Below, piece by piece: positions 56,814 to 64,000 of a stretch of 64,000 nt of DNA; positions within the stretch are counted from its first letter, which is position 1, and every line of letters begins with the position of its first letter. The stretch lies in assembly GCA_019635775.1 (NCBI GenBank), contig JAHBYU010000018.1, positions 1 to 64,000 on the forward strand, read 5' to 3'. The translations under genes were made by a program, and so were the position numbers. The stretch comes from Rhizobiaceae bacterium. GTDB taxonomy: Bacteria > Pseudomonadota > Alphaproteobacteria > Rhizobiales > Rhizobiaceae. The notes beneath the pieces were generated by a model. It ran no database searches. It saw only the letters and a list, made by a program, of their open reading frames with translations, and was not told the origin of the DNA.

Positions 56814-57800
56814 TCACGGAGGCGGTTGTGACGTTACGGACGCTTTCCCCATCGCGCGAGCCATGCTCAGCAGTCGGCGGCAGGCCGGGTTGTCGTTTTG
56901 ATCTGACCAGACCATGCTGAACGGCAACACTTCATCCGCCAGTTGCCGGAATGCGATCCCCGGAAACTGCCCGACGGTGGTGGCCTCGCTCGTCAACGTA
57001 AGCCCCCAACCGACGCCTACCAGCGACAAGATATTGTCGCGGCCGACCTGGTGGCATTGAATGTCAGGGTGATGACCGAGACCGGCAAGGTGAGCAACCA
57101 AATAGTCGTGGATCTCCTGGCCCGGTGCGACATCGCTCACGATGAAGCGTTCACCTGTCAGATCAGGCCAGCCAAGTTCGGCCTTGGTTGCCAGCGGATG
57201 GTCGGCAGGCAGCACCACAAAGACCCGCTCGCACCAGAGGTGCTCGGTTTCGCAACCTTCCCACCGAGCAGTTCCGGTAATGAAGGCGATATCCAGGTCC
57301 AGCTTCCGGACAGCCGCGACATGCTCGGCCGGATTTCCGTCCATGAGGTCGATCTGAACAGTCGGATGGCGTTGCCCGAACGTCCGTAGGAGGTCAAAGA
57401 GAAATCCCGACGCCAGCGATGAGAATATCCCGACCTTGAGAAGTCCCAGGTCGGCCCGGCCAATCGCAGCAACCTTGGTCACACCGATGTCGATCTGCCG
57501 AAGAGCATGCCGGGCACTGCGCAGAAATTCCTGCCCCGCGACGGTCAATCGCACCCCGCCGGAGTGTCGTAGAAAAAGCGAAGCTCCCAATTCATCCTCA
57601 AGGTCGCGGATCTGGCGGCTGACCGACGATTCATTGATGGCGAGCGCAACTGCTGCCTTGCGGAAACTCCCGTGGTCGGCTGCCGCGAGGAAATGGCGCA
57701 GCTGGCGCAACCGGATCGTACTCTTGCTGGCATTGCCCTCGACAATTTTCGCGAGGGGGGTGCTACCAGGTGAGGCGTCCCTGTTCCGGTGCGCAGGCAT
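56814..57800 (-). CDS. LysR-family transcriptional regulator
   Basis: 328 residues. HTH LRQLRHFLAAADHGSFRKAAVALAINESSVSRQIRDLEDELG from about residue 31, then a ligand-binding domain (LLKVGIFSSLASGFLFDLL, VVLPADHPLATKAELGWPDL, GVGWGLTLTSEATT). The start may lie a little downstream of 57800, since the first 30 residues are low in structure. No partner gene survives next to it except the MFS remnant. Confidence 0.88.
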   Translation of the reverse strand: MPAHRNRDASPGSTPLAKIVEGNASKSTIRLRQLRHFLAAADHGSFRKAAVALAINESSVSRQIRDLEDELGASLFLRHSGGVRLTVAGQEFLRSARHALRQIDIGVTKVAAIGRADLGLLKVGIFSSLASGFLFDLLRTFGQRHPTVQIDLMDGNPAEHVAAVRKLDLDIAFITGTARWEGCETEHLWCERVFVVLPADHPLATKAELGWPDLTGERFIVSDVAPGQEIHDYLVAHLAGLGHHPDIQCHQVGRDNILSLVGVGWGLTLTSEATTVGQFPGIAFRQLADEVLPFSMVWSDQNDNPACRRLLSMARAMGKASVTSQPPP

Positions 57801-57943
57801 GACGCATCATCCCGAACCGCAGTCGGCTTCTGGTCGGCGTTGGGTCGAGACCTGCCGAGGAAGGCGACGGCGCGAGCCACGAGAGAGGCGCGCGCCATGT
57901 TGCCCAGATTCGTACGCGACCATCTCCCCTCCTCTCCGCTTCA

Positions 57944-57962
57944 AACTGAATGTCGTTCAGTT
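57944..57962. promoter_or_regulatory. Palindrome upstream of the second tetR gene
   Basis: AACTGAA-TGTCG-TTCAGTT, perfect 7 bp arms. A further half-site CATTCAGTTTT lies at about 58014-58024, close to the tetR start at 58052. Likely operator for that TetR protein. Confidence 0.6.
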
Positions 57963-58051
57963 CCTGGAATGGTGCTGCTTGACATCGGCTCCGTCAACGA
58001 AAAAAAATAAACCGCATTCAGTTTTCACGCACAGTTGCAACAAGGATCCCG

Positions 58052-58684
58052 ATGGCTCGGCCCAGGAAGGAGCAGGAACTTGATATTGCTCGCCGCGCGG
58101 TCGAGGAAACGATCCGCCTGTTGGCACAGCAGGGCGACTTCGATGTTCCACTGACGGCGGTGGCACAAGCCGTGGGATGCACGGCACCGGCCCTTTACGG
58201 CCATTTCCGCAACAAGAATGCTTTGCTGCACACGGTGCGCGACGCAGGCTTCGGACGGCTCTACAATGAGAAGTTCGCGGTTTTCGAACAGATGCGAGGC
58301 GATCCGCTCGGCTACCTGCGCGATGGGAGCTATGCCTACGCGCGCTTCGCCCTGGAGAGCCCCACTCTATACCGGCTGATGTTCTCGCCACCACCGAAGC
58401 TCGGGGTGAGCGATGACCCTTGGTCAAGCGAAGCGGGCCGCCAGATCTTGAGTCTGCTGCTGACCGGCCTTCGCTCCTCTCAGGAACATGGCTATTTGCC
58501 GGGCGCTGACCTGCAACGTTACGGCTTCATGTTCTGGTCAACGGTCCATGGTGCGGTCAGTCTGAACCTTCAGAACCGCCTGCTGGACCACGCCGCGAAG
58601 TGGGACTCGACGCAGAGCGTGATAGATGCGCTCATGGAAATGATCGTGGCGACCGGCCCGGCCAAGTGCCCCAACAATTCATGA
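58052..58684 (+). CDS. TetR-family transcriptional regulator
   Basis: 210 residues. HTH VPLTAVAQAVGCTAPALYGHFRNKNALLHTV near residues 31-61; C-terminal domain of the TetR_C_33-like type (LYRLMFSPPPKLG). AGGAAGGAGC-like purines surround the start region and GGATCCCG precedes the ATG. It converges with the trb operon tail, overlapping the DUF2274 stop by six bases. The palindrome at 57944-57962 suggests autoregulation; the controlled gene may be lost or distant. Confidence 0.88.
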   Translation: MARPRKEQELDIARRAVEETIRLLAQQGDFDVPLTAVAQAVGCTAPALYGHFRNKNALLHTVRDAGFGRLYNEKFAVFEQMRGDPLGYLRDGSYAYARFALESPTLYRLMFSPPPKLGVSDDPWSSEAGRQILSLLLTGLRSSQEHGYLPGADLQRYGFMFWSTVHGAVSLNLQNRLLDHAAKWDSTQSVIDALMEMIVATGPAKCPNNS

Positions 58685-58900
58685 ACGGGCCTTGCGCGCC
58701 CTGGCGAAGCCACGATCCGTGGCGATGAACCGCTCCAACATCGGCACGATCAGCCTGACGGGATCAGCGACAGGCTGGCCGGTCTCACCGGCCAGCACCT
58801 CGGCATAGGCGGTCAGATCGCGGTGGAGCGGCGCGGGCAGCTCTAGCGTGACCTTCACGGGCTTGTCGTCGGGCAGCGGACCGAGTTTCAGCTTGGTCAT
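58679..58900 (-). CDS. DUF2274 protein of the trb operon
   Basis: 73 residues from ATG 58900: MTKLKLGPLPDDKPVKVTLE, then PAPLHRDLTAYAEVLAGETG and a C-terminal RLIVPMLERFIATDRGFARA. This is the ribbon-helix-helix-like DUF2274 protein regularly found after trbI in alphaproteobacterial conjugation clusters. It starts 2 bp after the trbI stop. Role possibly regulatory; not established. Confidence 0.88.
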   Translation of the reverse strand: MTKLKLGPLPDDKPVKVTLELPAPLHRDLTAYAEVLAGETGQPVADPVRLIVPMLERFIATDRGFARARKARS

Positions 58901-58902
58901 GG

Positions 58903-60030
58903 TCAACCTCCTGTCGGCTCGAACACAAGGTCGCGGGTGACGATGATCCTGACCGGGAAACCGGGCCTGATGGTCAGCGTGGGCGCGACCTGCAACTGGC
59001 GCTGGACAATCTGCTGGCCTGCCTGATTGACGGTATCCTGCGCCCCGTCGCGGATGGCACGGATCAGCCGGTCCTCGTCGCTCGTCGCCAGCTCCGTGCC
59101 GACGGCTAGCAGCGTGGACAGCCCTGCGGCTTTCATCAGATCCCACCAGTGGTAATCAACGCCATCCTCAAGCCCGGCGTAGCCGCTGGCGTCCGCGCCC
59201 GGCAGGCGCTCCAGAACGATGGAACGGCCGCCCGGCAGGATCAGGCGGTTCCACACCAGCAACACGCGGCGCTGGCCGAAGGTCACGCCGTCATCGTATT
59301 GGCCGATGATGCGCGTTCCCTGCGGGATCAGGAGCAGGCTGCCGGTCGGGCTGTCATAGACGTTCTCCGTCACTTGCGCGGTGATCTGGCCGGGCAGGTC
59401 CGAACGGATGCCGGTGATGAGCGCGGCCGGGATCACGGCCCCGGCCTGAAGGATATAGGGCGATGCCGGCGGCGCGACGCGATCCGGCGCAACGGTCTGC
59501 CGATCCACTGGGCCGTTGAGGAAATCCGTATGGCGGTTCTGTCCGTCCGGCTGCCCGCCGAGGCCGAGGCCAGCAAGGCCGGACATGGACGTTCCCGACG
59601 GGGTTGCCGTGCGCGGGCCGGCCTGGAAGAACACACCGCTCAAGCGTGCGGCTTCTTCCTCGGCGAGACGGCGTTGTTCTTCGGGATCGACGGTCGATGT
59701 CGCGATGGTTGACGGCACGACCGGCTGTCCGCGGTTCTGCGCCTCGAGGATCGGACGGCCGAGGTCTCCCGGCAACGCCGGTCCCAAGACCGGGCCGGTA
59801 TAGTCGCGCGGCAAGCCGGCAAGCCCATCTGCCGTGGGCCGGTTCTCGGTCGAATAGAGTTCTTCGCTTGCCGGTCCTGCATCGCGGGTCTGGAGGGCGT
59901 AAATCAGTGCGCCCCCGATGCCGAGAAGCGCGACGGCTCCCACGCCCGCCAGCATCTTGCGCGACAGGCGGGTGACGCGGGGCGGCTCGGCGCGCAACCG
60001 CATGGGAGCCGTGGTGTCGGTGCCGCTCAT
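58903..60030 (-). CDS. trbI: Conjugal transfer protein TrbI (VirB10-like)
   Basis: 375 residues. Cytoplasmic N-terminus, one membrane span (KMLAGVGAVALLGIGGALIYAL, residues 25-46), a Pro-rich periplasmic linker and the VirB10 beta-barrel domain (LQAGAVIPAALITGIRSDLPGQ, LLIPQGTRIIGQYD, GYAGLEDGVDYHW). It spans both membranes in the type IV secretion core and joins TrbG. Overlaps trbG by four bases. Confidence 0.94.
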   Translation of the reverse strand: MSGTDTTAPMRLRAEPPRVTRLSRKMLAGVGAVALLGIGGALIYALQTRDAGPASEELYSTENRPTADGLAGLPRDYTGPVLGPALPGDLGRPILEAQNRGQPVVPSTIATSTVDPEEQRRLAEEEAARLSGVFFQAGPRTATPSGTSMSGLAGLGLGGQPDGQNRHTDFLNGPVDRQTVAPDRVAPPASPYILQAGAVIPAALITGIRSDLPGQITAQVTENVYDSPTGSLLLIPQGTRIIGQYDDGVTFGQRRVLLVWNRLILPGGRSIVLERLPGADASGYAGLEDGVDYHWWDLMKAAGLSTLLAVGTELATSDEDRLIRAIRDGAQDTVNQAGQQIVQRQLQVAPTLTIRPGFPVRIIVTRDLVFEPTGG

Positions 60031-61052
60031 GAGGGTGATCCTCCCGTGGTCGCTCCGGCTGGTTGGGCTGCGGCCTCCGTCTGCTCGACGCGGACGATTC
60101 TGACGACCTGCTGGCGGTCGCCAGAGCCAAGGCGCAATTCGGCCGCACCAAACAGCCTGTCCACAATCAGGATGTTCTGATGAATGCGGCTGTTGACGAT
60201 CTGCGGTTCACCGTCCGACCCAAGGACGAACAGGGGCGGCATCTCGCCCTGAATGATGCCGCGCGGGAAAACGACATAGACACGCCTGCCGTCGTCGAAG
60301 ACGGAAACCGGCCGCCATGGCGGACTGCTGCCCTGCAACTGCAAGCCGTAACGATAGTTGCGCGCGGCCTCGGCCGGGATGACGGGGGCCGACGGCGCGG
60401 TCGCGCGGCTGCCCGGCGGTGGTGCGGGATAGGCCCAGGCGACGGCGGGCATGTAGAGTGCTTCTCGTGCGCGCAGCTCGATCATGTAGATCCGGCGGTC
60501 GGTGGTTATGACGAGGTTGGTCGCGATGTCCGGCCGAGTCGGCTTCACCAGCACATGCACCCGGCGGGTCGGGCCGCTGCCGCTCTCGGTGTCACCGATG
60601 ATCCAGCGGGCAGTATCACCGGCGGCAATCGGTCCCGCGCCGGTCAGGCTCTCGCCCGGCTCCAGCGCAATGGTCGTGATCTGCCCGACGGCGGCATAGA
60701 CTTGATAAAGCGCGCCTTCGCTCCACGGATAGATCTGGATGGCATTGTAGTAGCCTTCCCGGCGCGGCTCGACGCGGGCCGCGGCATTGGCGTTCTCGAC
60801 GCGGGCCGTGGCCGTGCCGGCAGCCTCGCCGCCCCGCGCCACAGTCCAGGCGGGCGGGACATGCAGCGGCCGGGGCGTTGTGTCGGTCGCAGCCGCCTGC
60901 ACGGTCGGCAAGGGCGGCACATCGGCATCGTAGCTGAACTGCGGCGTCCGATTGGTCGCGCAGCCGGCCAGCATGGTGGCGGAAAGCAGCAAAGCCGCAC
61001 AGGGTTTACGGAAAACCGGAAAGGCGGGGTTACTCAGAGACGTGCGGATCAT
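60027..61052 (-). CDS. trbG: Conjugal transfer protein TrbG (VirB9-like)
   Basis: 341 residues from ATG 61052. A lipoprotein-type signal (ALLLSATMLAGCATN, lipobox LAGC) and a VirB9/CagX domain (IQIYPWSEGALYQVYAAVGQITTIALEPGE, RRIYMIELRA, YVVFPRGI). TrbG forms the outer-membrane part of the mating-pore core with TrbI. Overlaps trbF and trbI by four bases each. Confidence 0.93.
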   Translation of the reverse strand: MIRTSLSNPAFPVFRKPCAALLLSATMLAGCATNRTPQFSYDADVPPLPTVQAAATDTTPRPLHVPPAWTVARGGEAAGTATARVENANAAARVEPRREGYYNAIQIYPWSEGALYQVYAAVGQITTIALEPGESLTGAGPIAAGDTARWIIGDTESGSGPTRRVHVLVKPTRPDIATNLVITTDRRIYMIELRAREALYMPAVAWAYPAPPPGSRATAPSAPVIPAEAARNYRYGLQLQGSSPPWRPVSVFDDGRRVYVVFPRGIIQGEMPPLFVLGSDGEPQIVNSRIHQNILIVDRLFGAAELRLGSGDRQQVVRIVRVEQTEAAAQPAGATTGGSPS

Positions 61053-61699
61053 TGGCTCATCTCCCGCGACCAGTTGATCGCGTTGACGTAGATTCCCAGG
61101 GGATTGGCGCGCAGCCGCTCGGCGTCCCGCGGGGACTGGATCACGATGGTCAGGATCGCGGTCCATCGCTCGGTGGTGGAGAGCTGGCCGTTCTCGTAGT
61201 GGCGTTCGGTCCAGGCTACGCGGAAACTGTCCGGGGACGCCCGGATGATGCTCGACACCTCGACGGCGACCTGCTGTCGACCGACGCGCGTGAACGGATC
61301 GTTGGAGCGGGCGTAGTCGTTCAGCGCCGCCGCGCCCCGGTCGGTGGTGAACTCGTAGGCTCTGAGCCAGTTCTGACGGACGACGATGGCGTCGGCCGGG
61401 AGCGAGCGCACCTGTTCGATGAAACGGCCGAGGTGGAACGCGATCTGCGGATCGGTCGGTCGATAATCGGCCGCTGCCGGCGCGAGGGCCTGCGCATGGC
61501 CGAGATTGTCCACCTGAACCACCCAGGGCACGACGGTTCCGCGCGCCGATTGCCAGACGAGAGCCCCGGCGAAACCTGCCGCGAGGATCAGGGAGCTGAA
61601 GGCCATGTAGCGCCAGTTTCGTGCCTGGACGCGGGCAGAGCCGATACGTTCGTCCCAGACCTGCGCGGCGCGCTGATAGGGCGTCTCGGGTTCCGGCAC
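61049..61699 (-). CDS. trbF: Conjugal transfer protein TrbF (VirB8-like), start altered
   Basis: 216 residues counted from GTG 61699. VirB8-type: short cytoplasmic tail, one span (MAFSSLILAAGFAGALVW) and the periplasmic domain with VVPWVVQVDNLGHAQA, VRQNWLRAYEFTTDRG and LGIYVNAINWSREM. Relatives begin about 13 residues earlier with MN-[IL]-F-[KR]-RP; here that reading is TNIFKRPTTHYGK, with ACG at 61738-61736 in the place of ATG. Translation must use GTG 61699, an ACG start, or readthrough coupling from trbL. Confidence 0.88.
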   Translation of the reverse strand: MPEPETPYQRAAQVWDERIGSARVQARNWRYMAFSSLILAAGFAGALVWQSARGTVVPWVVQVDNLGHAQALAPAAADYRPTDPQIAFHLGRFIEQVRSLPADAIVVRQNWLRAYEFTTDRGAAALNDYARSNDPFTRVGRQQVAVEVSSIIRASPDSFRVAWTERHYENGQLSTTERWTAILTIVIQSPRDAERLRANPLGIYVNAINWSREMSQ

Positions 61700-63093
61700 C
61701 TTGCCGTAGTGGGTCGTCGGTCGTTTGAAGATGTTCGTGTGCGGTCGCTTTCGGAAAGGCTGACGGAGGAGCCGCCACCGTGGCTGTCACCGGACCGGAC
61801 GGCATGGGCGGCAGCGGTGACGCCATGGCTCATGGCCCGACTGCGGCGCATCTGCTGCGCCCAGGCCGGCGGACCATCGGCGGCTGAGGGTGATGACGGC
61901 TCGGGCAAAGGGCCGCCCCCGACCGTGCCCATGGAGGAGCTGCCGCCGGACGCCGCGAACCCGGCTTTTGCGCCATCGGAGTAGCTGGATCTCACACTGT
62001 CGGCGGCGCGGGAGGCTGCTCGTTTCAAAGGCGAGATGGCAGCCGAGCCTGCGGCCCGCGCCACACCGCCAAGCCCGGAGGCGACCCCGGCCGCACCGGA
62101 GTCGCCCATAGAGCCGAGGGTATAGGCTGACGAGGCTGCACCTGCGGCCGAGGCGCCACCGCGCGCAAGCGCAGCACCGCCCGAGAGTGCGGCACCGCCG
62201 CCCCGCGCGGCGAGCATGGTCGCGCCACTGGCAGCGATTGCGGCGCCGCCGACAGCCAGGCCGGTCCCAACAGCGGCACCAGCGCTGAGTTGCGGGCCGC
62301 CAGAGACGAGGCCGGTGGCGATGCCGGGGCCGAATATACCGAGACCCAGCAACGACAAAGCCGCCAGCACAATCGCCATCGCGTCGTCGATGGTCGGCGT
62401 CGCACCACCGAACCCGGCGGTAAACTGGCCGAAGAGCGTCGAGCCGATCCCGATGATGACGGCGAGAACCAGCACCTTGATGCCGCTCGAGACGACATTG
62501 CCCAGCACGCGCTCGGCCATGAAGGCGGTCTTGCCGAACAGGCCGAACGGGATCAGCACGAAGCCCGCAAGCGTCGTCAGCTTGAATTCGATCAGGGTGA
62601 CGAAGAGCTGGATGGCGAGGATGAAGAAGGCGAGGATGACCAGCGCCCAGGCGAAGAACAGGCAGAGGATCTGCACCAGGTTCTCGAAGACGGCGATCCA
62701 GCCCATAAGATCGGAGATGGATTCGAGAAGTGGCCGCCCAGCATCGAGGCCGATCTGGGCGACACGACCGGGGCGCAGAAGGTCGGCGGTGGAAAAGCCG
62801 GTGCCCGAGGCCATGAGGCCGAGGCCGGCGAAACTCTCGAAAACGATCCGGGCAAGGTTGTTCCAATTGGAAATGATATAGGCAAACGCCCCGATGAAGA
62901 TGGTCTTCTTGACTAGGCGCGCGATGATGTCGTCGTCAGCACCCCAGGCCCAGAACAGGGCGGCGAGCGTGACATCGATGACGATGAGCGTCGTGGCGAT
63001 GAACGCCACCTCGCCACCCAACAAGCCGAAGCCGGAGTCGATATAGCTGGTGAAGGTGCCAAGAAAATTGTCGATGACCCCCGTTCCGCCCAT
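61588..63093 (-). CDS. trbL: Conjugal transfer protein TrbL (VirB6-like), C-terminally extended
   Basis: 501 residues from ATG 63093. Eight or so hydrophobic spans in the first 300 residues (FIATTLIVIDVTLAALFWAW, LFFAWALVILAFFILAI, VLVLAVIIGIG) then a Gly/Ala/Ser-rich soluble tail. TrbL is the inner-membrane channel component. The natural end should be near SLSESDRT at about 61738; the frame now runs 49 codons further, overlapping trbF, because the stop expected at 61737-61735 reads CGA. The extra tail (ARG/PRO-rich) has no counterpart in the family as far as I know. Confidence 0.88.
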   Translation of the reverse strand: MGGTGVIDNFLGTFTSYIDSGFGLLGGEVAFIATTLIVIDVTLAALFWAWGADDDIIARLVKKTIFIGAFAYIISNWNNLARIVFESFAGLGLMASGTGFSTADLLRPGRVAQIGLDAGRPLLESISDLMGWIAVFENLVQILCLFFAWALVILAFFILAIQLFVTLIEFKLTTLAGFVLIPFGLFGKTAFMAERVLGNVVSSGIKVLVLAVIIGIGSTLFGQFTAGFGGATPTIDDAMAIVLAALSLLGLGIFGPGIATGLVSGGPQLSAGAAVGTGLAVGGAAIAASGATMLAARGGGAALSGGAALARGGASAAGAASSAYTLGSMGDSGAAGVASGLGGVARAAGSAAISPLKRAASRAADSVRSSYSDGAKAGFAASGGSSSMGTVGGGPLPEPSSPSAADGPPAWAQQMRRSRAMSHGVTAAAHAVRSGDSHGGGSSVSLSESDRTRTSSNDRRPTTARCRNPRRPISAPRRSGTNVSALPASRHETGATWPSAP

Positions 63094-63095
63094 GA

Positions 63096-63383
63096 CTATC
63101 GCCCCCCATCCGGGCGAGGCGTCGACTGCGCGGGTGCCCGGCCAAGAAAGCGGTCGCGGCTCTCGGCCCAGATACCGAGGCACTCGGCATCATTGGCTGC
63201 CGCTTCGCCCATCTCCTGACAGCGACGCTGCCCTTCGCGCAGGGGATCGACCTGTCGCGTAAGTGAAGGAGCGGAAGATGCTGGCGCGGGGGCTTCCTCG
63301 CGGATCATCTCGATGATCGCCGCGGTGATCGCGACGGCGACGAACACGATGGCGGCAATCCGGGCCAGCACCTTCCCTTCCAT
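63096..63383 (-). CDS. trbK: Entry-exclusion-type protein TrbK (TrbK-alt)
   Basis: 95 residues. One N-terminal span (IAAIVFVAVAITAAIIEMI) and a short periplasmic part with two conserved cysteines (RRCQEMGEAAANDAECLGIW). Position between trbJ and trbL and the C-x11-C pattern identify the small TrbK-like entry-exclusion protein, which is not the lipoprotein type of RP4. It ends 2 bp before the trbL start. Confidence 0.85.
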   Translation of the reverse strand: MEGKVLARIAAIVFVAVAITAAIIEMIREEAPAPASSAPSLTRQVDPLREGQRRCQEMGEAAANDAECLGIWAESRDRFLGRAPAQSTPRPDGGR

Positions 63384-63400
63384 GATCTGCCCTCCCCGGC

Positions 63401-64000
63401 TCAGTTGAACATCTGCGCGTTGCCGGGCTGGTAGCCCGAACCCGGGGTGAGGAACCGCTCGCGCTGGATGCGGCCCTGCTCGGCGGCGGTCGCGCGTTCG
63501 GCCTCCATGAGGGCCTCGGCCCGGCCATTGGCCGATATGACCGCGATCAGGTCGGAAAGCTGCTGCGACTGGAGGGCGAGAAGCTGGTTGCCGGCCTGGG
63601 TGGCCTGAAGCGCGCCGGTCGCGCCCTGGCTTTCGCCAACGAGCGCGGACATCTCGGCCCGGTTGCTGTCGATGTTGCCGACAACGCCGGCCTGCACCCG
63701 CATGGCATCCTGGAGGCCCCCGACGGTATTCTCCCAGCGGGACCGGGCATCGGCGATGAGCTGCTGGTCGGTCGCGGTCAGGGACAGATTGCCGTAGTCC
63801 TGCTGGAACATCTGGTCGATGTTCTGCACGTCGAAGGCGATGTTCTGGGCCTGACCGAGAAGCTGCTGAGTGCGCTGGACGTTCTGCTGAAGCTGCTGGA
63901 GCGACGAATACGGCAGGCTCGCGAGATTGCGGGCCTGGTTGATCAGCATCTGCGCCTCGTTCTGAAGCGAGGTGATCTGGTTGTTGATCTGCTCCAGCGT
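63401..64000 (-). CDS. trbJ: Conjugal transfer protein TrbJ (VirB5-like), C-terminal part
   Basis: The frame runs off the window edge at 64000; about 200 residues of the C-terminal part are seen. It is Gln-rich and coiled-coil (SLQQLQQNVQRTQQLLGQAQ, QQSQQL-type heptads) and ends YQPGNAQMF. TrbJ is the minor pilus-associated periplasmic protein of the Trb system; its signal peptide lies outside the window. It is followed by trbK after 17 bp. trbB-E should lie beyond the edge. Confidence 0.9.
   Translation of the reverse strand, partial: TLEQINNQITSLQNEAQMLINQARNLASLPYSSLQQLQQNVQRTQQLLGQAQNIAFDVQNIDQMFQQDYGNLSLTATDQQLIADARSRWENTVGGLQDAMRVQAGVVGNIDSNRAEMSALVGESQGATGALQATQAGNQLLALQSQQLSDLIAVISANGRAEALMEAERATAAEQGRIQRERFLTPGSGYQPGNAQMFN

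Overview
The window looks like DNA from an alphaproteobacterium of the Rhizobiales (a Mesorhizobium-like or related soil or sludge denitrifier). This rests on high GC, a nosRZDFYLX cluster with a Tat-exported clade I NosZ, a rhizobial-type intergenic palindrome (47315-47363), Trb conjugation proteins of the rhizobial type and an IS21 transposase of the rhizobial/methylobacterial type. It is accessory DNA rather than core chromosome. The species is an inference from gene content and protein flavour; no database was searched.

Region 1 (1-26.4 kb) is a nitrous-oxide-reduction and microaerobic-adaptation island. It begins with the edge of an IS3-family element, a repeat array resembling an IS21-type end, and a truncated SDR gene. 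Then come two universal stress proteins, dihydroxy-acid dehydratase (ilvD), a CBS protein, NADP-type glutamate dehydrogenase, a cupin, a YitT-type membrane protein, pseudoazurin, DUF2249 proteins, a heme-copper-oxidase-like membrane protein, a MIP18-type Fe-S assembly protein, a broken mog gene, three DUF6455 cysteine proteins, a DUF454 protein, oxygen-independent coproporphyrinogen oxidase (hemN), a ferritin-like protein and the complete nosRZDFYLX operon. Seven FNR/NnrR/FixK-type sites (TTGNN-N4-NNCAA) lie in the intergenic gaps and would tie this region into one anaerobic regulon. Pseudoazurin can feed electrons to NosZ, NosR/NosX support NosZ, NosDFYL build its Cu sites and HemN makes heme without O2.

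Region 2 (26.2-29.5 kb) is a transposon graveyard: a degenerate usp tail, the multi-repeat end of a Tn7/Tn5053-like element, the N-terminal part of its TniA-like transposase, and a 2.5 kb IS21-family element (istA/istB) that cuts the transposase gene.

Region 3 (29.5-57.8 kb) is metal-resistance and accessory cargo: a cupin, an HMA chaperone with a CPG-motif P-type ATPase, a long fusion of a mercuric-reductase-like flavoprotein with a YHS/CopA-type copper ATPase, a diacetyl reductase, an SPC-motif (P1B-4) ATPase, ChrA, a TetR-controlled HlyD/FtsX/ABC exporter, a CopA-type multicopper oxidase with a cytochrome c whose heme motif is altered (CASCR), a flavin oxidoreductase, CueR, a glutaredoxin, CopA and CopZ with divergent CueR-type promoters, then a GlxA-type regulator, a cysteine hydrolase, an MFS remnant and LysR and TetR regulators.

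Region 4 (58.7-64 kb) is a conjugation operon on the minus strand, trbJ-K-L-F-G-I plus a DUF2274 gene. It implies that at least regions 3 and 4 belong to an integrative conjugative element or plasmid. At the trbL/trbF junction the expected ATGA overlap reads ACGA.
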